Position numbers and translations under genes: made by a program | Notes under the pieces: model-generated | The model's input: the letters and a program-made list of their open reading frames with translations, nothing else | Databases searched by the model: none | Told to the model about the DNA's origin: nothing | Shown: one piece after another, positions 5,650 through 11,833 of the stretch | How positions within the stretch are numbered: the stretch's first letter is position 1 | Layout of the letters: the number at the start of each line of letters is the position of its first letter | Assembly (NCBI GenBank): GCA_016937315.1 | Contig: JAFGWD010000237.1 | Coordinates: forward strand, 1 to 11,833 | From: Rhodospirillaceae bacterium | GTDB lineage: Bacteria > Pseudomonadota > Alphaproteobacteria > Rhodospirillales > Rhodospirillaceae | Reading direction: 5' to 3' | Length of the DNA stretch: 11,833 nucleotides

Positions 5650-6050
5650 CACACCTCTCGGCCGATACCCGCTATTTGCCCGGTCTATTGGGGGAACTGG
5701 CCCGCGCCGGTTTCGGCGGCAAAGCGTTGTTGCTGGCCTATCATTGGGGCGGCACCAAACGCTATATTCCGGCCACCCCCTGCGAACACCATGCCTTGGT
5801 GCAATTGATTGGCCTTAACGCCGCACGGGTGTTGGCAGATCAATGGGGCGGCGGGCATCACGATATCCCCCGTGCCGCCGTGTTGGATGATTTAAAGCGA
5901 AAGATTTTATCCCATCCCGGCACCACGCGGGAAACCGCAATAGCCTTGCGATGCACCGAACGCTGGGTACGCGAAGTCCGTGCCGGAAGTGATCCGGCGG
6001 CCAGGGCAACAAAGCCCATTGACCCGCGCCAGATTTCCATGTTCGATTAG
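5646..6050 (+). CDS. mor: Mor family transcription activator
   Basis: A 134-aa protein of the Mor/C activator family of transposable phages. It contains the family's GG loop (AYHWGGTKRYIPA, residues 31-43) and a second, similar stretch (DQWGGGHHDIPR, 65-76). A C-terminal helix-turn-helix (residues 92-113, GTTRETAIALRCTERWVREVR) would bind the activator site. In Mu, Mor dimers recruit RNA polymerase to the middle promoter. In phages without a separate C gene, a single Mor-like protein probably switches on the late genes. The only long gap after it (6051-6151) precedes the lysis and head genes and is the likely target. It is co-translated with gemA through an ATGA overlap. Confidence 0.9.
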   Translation: MTHLSADTRYLPGLLGELARAGFGGKALLLAYHWGGTKRYIPATPCEHHALVQLIGLNAARVLADQWGGGHHDIPRAAVLDDLKRKILSHPGTTRETAIALRCTERWVREVRAGSDPAARATKPIDPRQISMFD

Positions 6051-6122
6051 GCAACGTTCGTACGCGCCGCCTCGGTGCGGAAGCCGTTCCGTGCGGCCCT
6101 TCCCCGTCTTTTGGCCGAAGTT

Positions 6123-6148
6123 AAGACACCTGAACAACAGGATGTCTT
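6123..6148 (+). promoter_or_regulatory. Imperfect inverted repeat covering the endolysin ribosome binding site
   Basis: AAGACACCTG pairs with CAGGATGTCTT, with one unpaired A and a 5-nt loop. The repeat lies in the 101-bp gap between mor and the endolysin gene and ends 3 nt before the endolysin ATG at 6152. As DNA, the two AAGACA/TGTCTT half-sites are 20 bp centre to centre, suitable for a protein dimer such as Mor. As RNA, it would form a 10-bp stem that hides the AGGA at 6139-6142. Both roles are inferred. Confidence 0.5.
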
Positions 6149-6151
6149 GTT

Positions 6152-6709
6152 ATGCCTGATGATCCCCGTTTTACCGCCGCCCTTGCCCTTGTGCTTCAGC
6201 ATGAAGGCGGCTTCACGAACGATCCTGCCGATCCCGGCGGGGCGACACAATACGGCATTTCCCTACGCACCGTGGTCAAGGTGGATGCCGATATGAACGG
6301 CCTCCTGGACTTTGATCTGGACGGCGACGGCGATGTGGATGTGGACGACATCAAGGCGCTGACGCCAGAGGCCGCCGCTGCCTATTACCGCCACCAGTGG
6401 TGGGACAAATTCGGTTACGGCCAAATCAAGGATGACCATATCGCCGCCAAGGTCTTTGACCTCGCGGTAAACATGGGCGCGAAACAGGCGCATATCTGCC
6501 TGCAACGGGCCTTACGTGCCGCGTGGTTGCCAACCCTTGAGGATGGCGTTCTTGGCCCCAACACGATGCGCTCCGTTAATGCCGCCGATCCCCGGTCCCT
6601 GTTGGCCGCACTAAAGGCCGAAGCTGCCGGGTTCTATCGCCTGCTTTCCGCAACCAAAACCTTCCTGGCGCGTTACCGCGAAGGATGGTTGACCCGCGCT
6701 TACAGCTAA
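6152..6709 (+). CDS. Endolysin, glycoside hydrolase family 108 with peptidoglycan-binding domain
   Basis: A 185-aa lysis enzyme. Residues 7-36 (FTAALALVLQHEGGFTNDPADPGGATQYGIS) are the signature of GH108, with Glu18 of the HEGG motif as the expected catalytic acid for cutting the glycan chain. Residues 81-125 (HQWWDKFGYGQI, AAKVFDLAVNMG) continue the domain, and residues about 112-180 match the C-terminal peptidoglycan-binding domain found with GH108 (LEDGVLGPNTMRSVNA). Between them, D55-D66 (DLDGDGDVDVDD) forms an EF-hand/dockerin-type calcium loop. There is no signal peptide, so release would depend on the holin next door. The start at 6152 has only a weak AGGA site, which lies within the inverted repeat. 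Confidence 0.93.
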   Translation: MPDDPRFTAALALVLQHEGGFTNDPADPGGATQYGISLRTVVKVDADMNGLLDFDLDGDGDVDVDDIKALTPEAAAAYYRHQWWDKFGYGQIKDDHIAAKVFDLAVNMGAKQAHICLQRALRAAWLPTLEDGVLGPNTMRSVNAADPRSLLAALKAEAAGFYRLLSATKTFLARYREGWLTRAYS

Positions 6710-6724
6710 GGGAGGGGGGAAGGT

Positions 6725-7258
6725 ATGGACCCGATTTCCGCCGCCATTGGGCTGGCATCCTACGCCGCGCCGCACCTTGCCAAATGGATTTTCGGTGATG
6801 AGGGGGCCACCGTCGCGCAAAAGGTTGTTGATGCAGCCCAGACGTTAACCGGCACCACAACCCCGGCGGATGCCGAGGCCGCCTTGCGTGCCAACCCGGA
6901 ACTCTTGCTCCGCTACAAACAGCAATTGGCGGCACTTAATGCCGATCTGGAACGCGCCTATCTGGCGGATCGGCAATCGGCCCGTGACCGGGATAAGGCG
7001 ATTGTTCAGGCCGGGCAACGCAACATCCGTGCGGATTTGATGGTGATCGGCGCAACCCTTGGCCTCGTGGTGTGCGTTGTGGTGCTGGTCGCTTGGCGCA
7101 CAGCCATTCCCGGAGAAGTGGTGGGCATCTTATCCACCGTTTGCGGCATCTTCGGATCATGCTTGAAGGATGCGTTTGCATTCGAGTTTGGTTCCAGCCG
7201 GGGCAGCAAAGAAAAAGACATGCTGATGGCGCAAATCTCCGGGGGTGGCCGTGCCTGA
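6725..7258 (+). CDS. Holin of the 3TM family
   Basis: A 177-aa protein matching the 3TM holin family (GTA-type) common in alphaproteobacterial phages. An N-terminal amphipathic or hydrophobic segment (residues 3-22, PISAAIGLASYAAPHLAKWI) is followed by a charged helical middle (PELLLRYKQQLAALNADLERAYLADRQSARDRD). Two membrane helices lie near residues 105-124 (LMVIGATLGLVVCVVVLVAW) and 130-148. The tail is charged. It would form the inner-membrane lesion that lets the upstream endolysin reach peptidoglycan. It lies 15 nt after the endolysin stop behind a purine-rich ribosome binding site (GGAGGGGGGAAGG). Its stop overlaps the start of the 50-aa ORF by 8 nt. Confidence 0.88.
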   Translation: MDPISAAIGLASYAAPHLAKWIFGDEGATVAQKVVDAAQTLTGTTTPADAEAALRANPELLLRYKQQLAALNADLERAYLADRQSARDRDKAIVQAGQRNIRADLMVIGATLGLVVCVVVLVAWRTAIPGEVVGILSTVCGIFGSCLKDAFAFEFGSSRGSKEKDMLMAQISGGGRA

Positions 7259-7403
7259 TCTTGGCGATATGGCCCAGGATACGGAAGCCTTCTTTCTGCG
7301 ACTGGCGCTAGATAAGGCGCGGGGCCGCCGCACCGAACCGCCGACCGATACTGTGCCGGACCAACCCGACGATGAAGGAGCGGCCAGCGATGGATTGGCT
7401 TGA
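7251..7403 (+). CDS. 50-aa protein in the TraR/DksA zinc-finger slot, finger absent
   Basis: A GTG-started frame of 50 aa that overlaps the holin end by 8 nt and the DUF2730 start by 14 nt. Without it there would be an unexplained gap of more than 110 nt in an otherwise packed operon. The N-terminus (MPDLGDMAQDTEAFFLRLALDKARG) resembles the first helix of the small TraR/DksA-type C4 zinc-finger proteins that often lie here in Mu-like phages. The remaining 25 residues are polar and acidic and contain no cysteine. So it may be a relic or natural short form that has lost the finger. GGGGGTGG just upstream is a fair ribosome binding site. Reality as a gene is likely; the family link is tentative. 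Confidence 0.55.
   Translation: MPDLGDMAQDTEAFFLRLALDKARGRRTEPPTDTVPDQPDDEGAASDGLA
7375..7380 (+). promoter_or_regulatory. Shine-Dalgarno AAGGAG for DUF2730
   Basis: It lies 9 nt before the ATG at 7390. It overlaps the alternative ATG at 7372, so it can serve only the later start. Confidence 0.6.
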
Positions 7404-7797
7404 TTGGCTAAAGCTGGTGGGACCGGCGTTGCTCTCTGTGATTGTCTTGCCGGTTCTGCGCTGGTCCATCAAGCGCGGCATTGATGAACAAGTGATTTCC
7501 GCTGTTGCACCGATCAAAGCCGCCCAGGTGGACTTCCAAAAATTCCACACCGAAGAACACAAAATCCTGGACCGTCGCCTGCAAGAGGGTGAGGTCCGCT
7601 TTGCCAAGACCGAGGCCGCATTGCAACACCTGCCGACCAAGGAAGACTTAGAAGACCTGAACCGCAGTTTGGCCACCGTACATTCCGGCCTTGCCGGGTT
7701 GGCCGCCACCATGGACGGCATGCGCGGGGCCGTCACCGGCTTGCAAGAAACCGTCAACATGTTGGTGCAAAACGAAATCAAAGGAGCGCGGGAATGA
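7390..7797 (+). CDS. DUF2730 family phage protein (Mu gp25-like)
   Basis: A 135-aa protein with the DUF2730 layout. It has one N-terminal membrane helix (residues about 8-24, KLVGPALLSVIVLPVLRW) and then a long, mainly coiled-coil region (about 45-125). That region contains the typical LPTKEDLEDLNRSLATVHSGLAGL segment. In transposable phages this gene sits between lysis and terminase genes. Its function is not firmly known, and a membrane-linked lysis accessory (spanin-like or holin partner) has been considered for its position. The start at 7390 is favoured by AAGGAG 9 nt upstream. An ATG at 7372 in frame would add six residues but overlaps that site. The end overlaps the next gene as ATGA. 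Confidence 0.85.
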   Translation: MDWLDWLKLVGPALLSVIVLPVLRWSIKRGIDEQVISAVAPIKAAQVDFQKFHTEEHKILDRRLQEGEVRFAKTEAALQHLPTKEDLEDLNRSLATVHSGLAGLAATMDGMRGAVTGLQETVNMLVQNEIKGARE

Positions 7798-8384
7798 GTA
7801 CGTTTGCCGACCGTTGGCGCGAACATTTGCGCCTTGCCGCGTTGCTGCTGCTGACCGGCACACGGGCGGACCATGTGTTGCGCTTGTTGCTGTTGGTGAT
7901 GTTGGGGCAAGCCCCAGGCCGCGCCGCCACGATCAGCCTGCTGTCCGATGGTTTGATGGATTACGGCCTATCGCCAACCCGCGATCAGGTGGAAACCGCG
8001 CTGGCATGGTTGGCGGAACAAGCCTTGATCCAGACGATCCGCGAAGACGGTGTAACCGGCGCGATGGTGTTAAGCCGGGGCCTGGATATCGCCGCAGGCA
8101 GCGCGACCGTTCCCGGCATTGCCGCCCCCCCAACCTTGCCCTGGCTGCAAGGCCGCCTGGAAGCGATCAGCCTACGGGCGTCGATGGGTGATATTGAGGT
8201 CGAATGCGATTGGTTGGCTGCCCGCAATCTGATTAAGCCCCTTAACGGATTGGTTTTTGCCACCCATACCGGACGCGATGTGGCCCTTGGCCGCCGATTG
8301 GTCGAAGGCGTAAAACAGGCATCCCCGGAAACCATTTTGCGTGCCGCCGCTAACGCCGCCTCCAATATGTTGCGGGGGGTATGA
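7794..8384 (+). CDS. VpaChn25_0724-like phage winged-helix protein, duplicated domain
   Basis: A 196-aa protein. Residues about 25-108 match the small phage protein often annotated VpaChn25_0724 family (Mu gp26 position). A winged helix ends in LSPTRDQVETALAWLAEQALI, then MVLSRGLDIAAGSATVPGI. The usual protein is about 100 aa, so this one is nearly twice as long. Residues about 117-172 (WLQGRLEAISL, VECDWLAARNLIKPLNGLVFATHTGRDVALGRRLVEGV) read like a second, diverged copy of the same helix-wing unit. The N-terminus is Leu-rich (LRLAALLLLTG, VLRLLLLVML) but broken by charged residues, so I do not call it a membrane helix. AAAGGAG lies well placed upstream. DNA binding in head assembly or packaging is plausible but unproven. 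Confidence 0.78.
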   Translation: MSTFADRWREHLRLAALLLLTGTRADHVLRLLLLVMLGQAPGRAATISLLSDGLMDYGLSPTRDQVETALAWLAEQALIQTIREDGVTGAMVLSRGLDIAAGSATVPGIAAPPTLPWLQGRLEAISLRASMGDIEVECDWLAARNLIKPLNGLVFATHTGRDVALGRRLVEGVKQASPETILRAAANAASNMLRGV

Positions 8385-8385
8385 T

Positions 8386-8886
8386 ATGGCGCATGCCCCC
8401 GAAACCCGCGCCGCAATCCGGGCCACTTATATCTTCGACCGTTTATCATTGGAAGCCGCCGCCGCACGGCACGACGTGCCTCTTTCCACGGCCCGCAAAT
8501 GGCGCACCCAAGCCGAAGCCCAAGGTGATGATTGGGACAAGGCCCGCGCCGCTGCCGGGCTTTCGGTGGGTGGGGTTTCCACCATTGCCCAATTGGTCCT
8601 AGCCGACTTCATGACGATGTATCAGGCCACCGTCGAAGGGGTACGGGATACCGAATTACCCGCCATGGCCCGTGCCGAGGCGTTATCACGCTTGGCGGAT
8701 GCCTTCCAGAAAACCATTGCGGCGGTGGCTAAGGCTGCGCCGGACATGGGCCGTTATGCCATTGCCACGGAATTGATGCAGGATTTGGCAATGTTCGTGT
8801 CCCGTGAATTCCCGGATTATCGTTCGGCCTTGGCCGACGTGTTGGAACCTTTTGCCCTTGAAGTTGCCAAGAAATACGGGGCCTGA
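8386..8886 (+). CDS. DUF1804 protein, probable terminase small subunit
   Basis: A 166-aa protein recognised as DUF1804, a family of Mu-like phages found just before the large terminase. Residues 8-40 (RAAIRATYIFDRLSLEAAAARHDVPLSTARKWRTQAE) form a helix-turn-helix, as in small terminases that recognise the packaging site. The rest is helical (LADFMTMYQATVEGVRDTELPAMARAEALSRLADAFQKTIAAVAKAAPDM, then ELMQDLAMFVSREFP), fitting an oligomerising domain. It probably replaces the DUF3486 small terminase of Mu itself, which is not seen here. The start at 8386 follows the previous stop by one base, with a G-run upstream. An ATG at 8381 is in another frame. Confidence 0.88.
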   Translation: MAHAPETRAAIRATYIFDRLSLEAAAARHDVPLSTARKWRTQAEAQGDDWDKARAAAGLSVGGVSTIAQLVLADFMTMYQATVEGVRDTELPAMARAEALSRLADAFQKTIAAVAKAAPDMGRYAIATELMQDLAMFVSREFPDYRSALADVLEPFALEVAKKYGA

Positions 8887-8888
8887 CG

Positions 8889-10529
8889 ATGGCTGGCGCG
8901 GGGCAGAAAAAGAAACCGACCTTTCAAGACTTCTTGACCAGCTTGCAGGCATTAGAACGCGACCTGCGGGATAAAATCCAAGCCGAGGTCGAAGGCTTTC
9001 CCGATGATGCTTCGGCTGCGGCTGACCGTCGGGCACGGGTGCAAACGGATTTTGGATATTTTTGCGATACCTATTTCCCCCATTATGTGAAAGGCAAGCC
9101 CTCCGCCTTTCATAGTTTTTTACGCACCCGCCTGCCGGAAATCGCGGTTGGCCCCGGCGGTGCCCGTGATGTCATTGCCGCACCGCGTGGCAATGCGAAG
9201 TCCACCTATGTTTCGTTGCTTTACGTGATCTGGGTTTTGCTAACCCGGCGCAAACGCTTCCCTGTGGTTTTGTCCGATACCCTGGAACAGGCCGCCGTGC
9301 ATTTGGCCGCATTAAAGGCCGAGGTCGAATTTAACCCGCGCCTGAACCAGGATTTTCCCAACTTCACCGGGGCCGGACCTGTTTGGCAGGCCACCGAAGT
9401 TGTTTTGAAAATCGGTGCAAAGGTAAAGATTGGCGGATCATCCAAGGCCCTGCGCGGGTTCCGCCATGGCGCACAACGACCTGACTTGGTGGTTTGCGAC
9501 GATCTTGAAAATGATGAAAACGTGCGCAAGCCGGAACAGCGGGCCAAGTTGGAAAGCTGGATTGATAAGACGGTGGAACCCTTAGGGCCACCTGACGGCA
9601 GCATGGACCTGATTTGGGTGAACACGTTCTTGCATCACGACGCTGTTGCGGTGCGTAAATCCCGCAACCCCGGCTGGCGTGCCACCGTGTTCAAAGCCGT
9701 TGTTCGTTTTCCCGACTGCATGGATTTGTGGGACAAGTGGGAAGATATCTACCTTAACCTCGGCGAACCGGCGGCAGACAGCTTCTTTGCCGCGTCCATG
9801 ACCGCCATGTTGGCCGGGGCAGAGGTTCTTTGGCCAGAGGTTCAACCCTTCTACCGTTTGATGAAAATCCGGGTGCGGGTTGGCCGCGACGCCTTCAGTT
9901 CCGAATACCAGAACGAACCGATTTCCGGCGAGGATCAGCCCTTTGGGCGTATTACGTTCTGGGTTTCCCGCTTGGCGGAATGGATTTTCTTTGGTGTTTG
10001 CGATCCCAGCTTAGGCAAGGCGAACGCCCGTAATGATCCATCCGCGATCTTGGTGGGTGGCCTGAACCGCGAAACCGGCATTCTCGACGTGGTGGAAGCG
10101 GACATCCGCAAACGCCTGCCCGACCGCATTATCGAAGACATTATCGCCATGCAGGCGGCATATCTTTGCCTGAAATTCGGCGTGGAAACCGTGCAGTTTC
10201 AGGAATTCCTACGAACCGAACTGGTCAAACGTTCAGCCAAACGCGGCATTCCCGTGCCTGCCGTAGCGATCCCCAACCATGCCGATAAGGCGTTGCGAAT
10301 CGAAAGCATCCAGCCGCATGTGCAAAACGGTTTGATCCGTCTTGCCGCCAATCAAGCCACGTTACTGGAACAGTTGCGCTATTGGCCGCAGGCCGATCAT
10401 GACGACGGTCCCGACGCCCTGGAAATGCTGTGGCGTATAGCCACCGGCGGCTTTTCGTGTGGTCAGCCGCGCACGTCGGGGGCGCGGATCGGCAGGCGCG
10501 GCAGCATCAACGACTACATCGGAGGATAA
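8889..10529 (+). CDS. Terminase large subunit (Mu gp28-like)
   Basis: A 546-aa DNA-packaging motor. The ATPase domain has a Walker A-like loop at residues 98-106 (APRGNAKST), a Walker B at 199-206 (DLVVCDDL), and a coupling region near LIWVNTFLHHD (241-251). SSEYQNEP at 337-344 precedes the RNase H-like nuclease domain, with Asp372 (FGVCDPSLG) and Asp505-Asp509 (HDDGPDALEML) as likely metal ligands. The length fits the Mu/B3 type, which cuts phage DNA out together with flanking host DNA by headful packaging. It begins 2 nt after DUF1804 and ends 3 nt before the portal. All key motifs are visible and the gene appears intact. Confidence 0.95.
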   Translation: MAGAGQKKKPTFQDFLTSLQALERDLRDKIQAEVEGFPDDASAAADRRARVQTDFGYFCDTYFPHYVKGKPSAFHSFLRTRLPEIAVGPGGARDVIAAPRGNAKSTYVSLLYVIWVLLTRRKRFPVVLSDTLEQAAVHLAALKAEVEFNPRLNQDFPNFTGAGPVWQATEVVLKIGAKVKIGGSSKALRGFRHGAQRPDLVVCDDLENDENVRKPEQRAKLESWIDKTVEPLGPPDGSMDLIWVNTFLHHDAVAVRKSRNPGWRATVFKAVVRFPDCMDLWDKWEDIYLNLGEPAADSFFAASMTAMLAGAEVLWPEVQPFYRLMKIRVRVGRDAFSSEYQNEPISGEDQPFGRITFWVSRLAEWIFFGVCDPSLGKANARNDPSAILVGGLNRETGILDVVEADIRKRLPDRIIEDIIAMQAAYLCLKFGVETVQFQEFLRTELVKRSAKRGIPVPAVAIPNHADKALRIESIQPHVQNGLIRLAANQATLLEQLRYWPQADHDDGPDALEMLWRIATGGFSCGQPRTSGARIGRRGSINDYIGG

Positions 10530-10532
10530 CCC

Positions 10533-11833
10533 ATGGACGCACCGCCTAAGACGTCCGTGCCGCAACCGCTGCGCCATGAAATTGCATCCGTGCGGCGCGA
10601 TGTAAATATGCCGTTCTGGGGCAATGTGATGTTGCCCCAAGACGATGTACTCATCAGTCGCGGCCAGGGCCGGGGCTTGCGGATTTACCGCGAAATTGCC
10701 CGTGATGCCCATGCCTTTGCGGTGCTGAACAAACGCAAGAACGCGGTGATTGCGCGGGATTGGGAGGTTAAGCCCGGCGGCAAACGCCACGAAGACAAAA
10801 AAGCGGCAGAACTGGCCAAACGGTTCTTGGACGGGGAATGGGGCTTTAACTTTGACGCCACTTGTAAGGCGCTGTTGTCTGCCACCTTGATGGGGTTCGC
10901 GGTAGCGGAATTGATCTGGGGCGTGACACCGGAAGGCTTCATTCTGCCGGTGACGGTCAAACCCCGCAGGCAAGAACGTTTTCGCTTTTCACTGGACGGC
11001 GAACCCCGCCTAATCACCGCCGAACACATGGCCGATGGCGAAGCCCTGCCGCCGCGAAAGTTCTTGGTGCATCGGTTCGGGGATGCCGAAGACGATCCCT
11101 ATGGTTTGGGTTTGGGCCATCAATTGTTCTGGCCGGTGTTGTTCAAGCGCCAGGGCGTGGCGTTCTGGATGGTGTTTGCGGACAAGTTCGGCAGCCCAAC
11201 AGTAAAGGGCGAATATGATCTGACGATGCTGGATGCCGATCAGGTCAAACTGCTGAATACCCTATCCAATTTAGCACAGGACAATGCCGTTATCGTGCCG
11301 AAAGGCACCGTGCTTGACTACCTGGAGGCAGCACGATCCGGCACCGTCACCTATCCCGATCTTGTGCGATACATGGATGAACAGATTTCCGAGGCGGTGT
11401 TGGGGGAAACCCTGACCACCAATGCCGGGGAAAAGGGTGCACGTAGCTTAGGCGAGGTGCACAACGATGTGCGCACCGAATTGACCGACGGCGATGCGGA
11501 CTTGTTGTCCGGCGGGCCGTTGAATGGCCAATTGTTGGCCTGGATCACGGAAATCAATTACCCCAATGCCGCTCCGGCCACGGTTTGGCGGCCGCGACCG
11601 GAAGGCGAGGAAGACCGTGCTAAGGCCCAAAAGGCTAAGGCTGAGGCGAAGAAAGCCACGGTGGAGGCGGTCACGGCGGCACGCACAGCCGGGTATGCTC
11701 CCGAAAACGCAACCGGCAGCCTGGACGAGCACCTGGACGGGGCTTGGACATACGTTGGTAAACCGCCGACATCGGACGCCACACCACCGACCTTTGTTGA
11801 TCCCGCCCGTGATGCTGCCGACGATTGGGCCGA
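10533..11833 (+). CDS. Portal protein, DUF935 family (Mu gp29-like), 3'-partial
   Basis: The frame starts at an ATG with GGAGGAT upstream (10521-10527) and stays open for 433 codons to the window end, so the gene is cut off. It matches DUF935, the portal of Mu-like phages, usually about 500 aa. Recognisable segments are LRIYREIARDAHAFAVLNKRKNAVIARDWEV, FGSPTVKGEYD, the LAQDNAVIVPKGT stretch and EKGARSLGEVHNDV. The portal forms the ring at the head vertex through which DNA is packed and which the terminase docks on. Near the end of the window an Ala/Lys/Glu-rich helix (EGEEDRAKAQKAKAEAKKATVEA) precedes a Pro/Asp-rich stretch, a low-complexity C-terminal zone. The adjacency to terminase is as in Mu. 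Confidence 0.94.
   Translation, partial: MDAPPKTSVPQPLRHEIASVRRDVNMPFWGNVMLPQDDVLISRGQGRGLRIYREIARDAHAFAVLNKRKNAVIARDWEVKPGGKRHEDKKAAELAKRFLDGEWGFNFDATCKALLSATLMGFAVAELIWGVTPEGFILPVTVKPRRQERFRFSLDGEPRLITAEHMADGEALPPRKFLVHRFGDAEDDPYGLGLGHQLFWPVLFKRQGVAFWMVFADKFGSPTVKGEYDLTMLDADQVKLLNTLSNLAQDNAVIVPKGTVLDYLEAARSGTVTYPDLVRYMDEQISEAVLGETLTTNAGEKGARSLGEVHNDVRTELTDGDADLLSGGPLNGQLLAWITEINYPNAAPATVWRPRPEGEEDRAKAQKAKAEAKKATVEAVTAARTAGYAPENATGSLDEHLDGAWTYVGKPPTSDATPPTFVDPARDAADDWA

Noticed and set aside
6077..6092. Short CGGAA/TTCCG hairpin and direct GTGCGG repeat in the mor-endolysin gap
   Set aside because: A 5-bp stem with no T-run nearby is weak and expected by chance in GC-rich DNA; too little to call a terminator or operator.
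7794..7900. Leu-rich N-terminus of the winged-helix protein as membrane segments
   Set aside because: The hydrophobic runs are broken by Arg, Asp and His, and fit amphipathic helices of the winged-helix family better.
7308..7910. 200-codon minus-strand open frame opposite DUF2730
   Set aside because: It covers three + strand genes with good start signals and known families; its composition looks like a shadow frame.
10362..10973. 203-codon open frame on the minus strand across the terminase/portal junction
   Set aside because: It lies antisense to two clearly recognised genes, has no recognisable product, and is the kind of long shadow frame common in GC-rich DNA.
11590..11670. Repeat-like Ala/Lys/Glu-rich coding stretch in the portal
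   Set aside because: It is a low-complexity helix in the portal C-terminal region and not a DNA repeat or separate element.

Overview
The window lies inside a transposable (Mu/B3-like) phage or prophage. All 21 supported protein genes read on the + strand and are packed end to end, mostly with 4-nt ATGA stop/start overlaps. The marker order is diagnostic of this phage group: a DUF3164 protein, GemA (DUF1018), a Mor-family activator, a GH108 endolysin, a 3TM-type holin, DUF2730, a VpaChn25_0724-like winged-helix protein, DUF1804, terminase large subunit and DUF935 portal. The GC-rich coding sequence, heavy TTG leucine use and family variants suggest an alphaproteobacterial host, perhaps Rhodospirillales. 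That host call is an inference, since no chromosomal gene, attachment site or transposase is in view. The transposase A/B genes would be expected upstream, and the minor head, protease and capsid genes downstream.

Positions 1-4041 are an early operon of mostly small genes. They are a double winged-helix protein (5' end outside the window), an HTH protein with four cysteines, two unknown proteins, a stand-alone DnaA domain IV-like DNA-binding protein, a 29-residue ORF, DUF3164, an unknown protein, a DUF2786 protein and a one-pass membrane peptide. Two GC-rich hairpins (4047-4089) then interrupt the series.

Positions 4135-5227 are a three-gene block: an ASCH-domain protein behind a perfect Shine-Dalgarno, an 89-aa unknown and a 138-aa unknown of visibly lower GC. 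It looks like accessory cargo. Positions 5224-6050 hold gemA and mor, the early-to-middle/late switch.

The 101-bp gap 6051-6151 is the natural place for the Mor-dependent promoter. It ends in an imperfect inverted repeat whose downstream arm contains the only visible Shine-Dalgarno of the endolysin gene. The late region follows: endolysin (with an EF-hand/dockerin-like calcium loop), holin, a 50-aa ORF in the usual TraR/DksA zinc-finger slot but without the finger, DUF2730, the winged-helix protein with an apparent internal duplication, the probable small terminase (DUF1804), the large terminase and the portal, which runs off the right end.

The only non-coding stretches over 20 bp are 4042-4134 and 6051-6151. 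I saw no tRNA, rRNA, CRISPR array or insertion sequence. No entirely new system is evident. The most interesting points are the isolated DnaA domain, the cargo block, the inverted repeat over the lysis gene start, and the very small unlisted genes.
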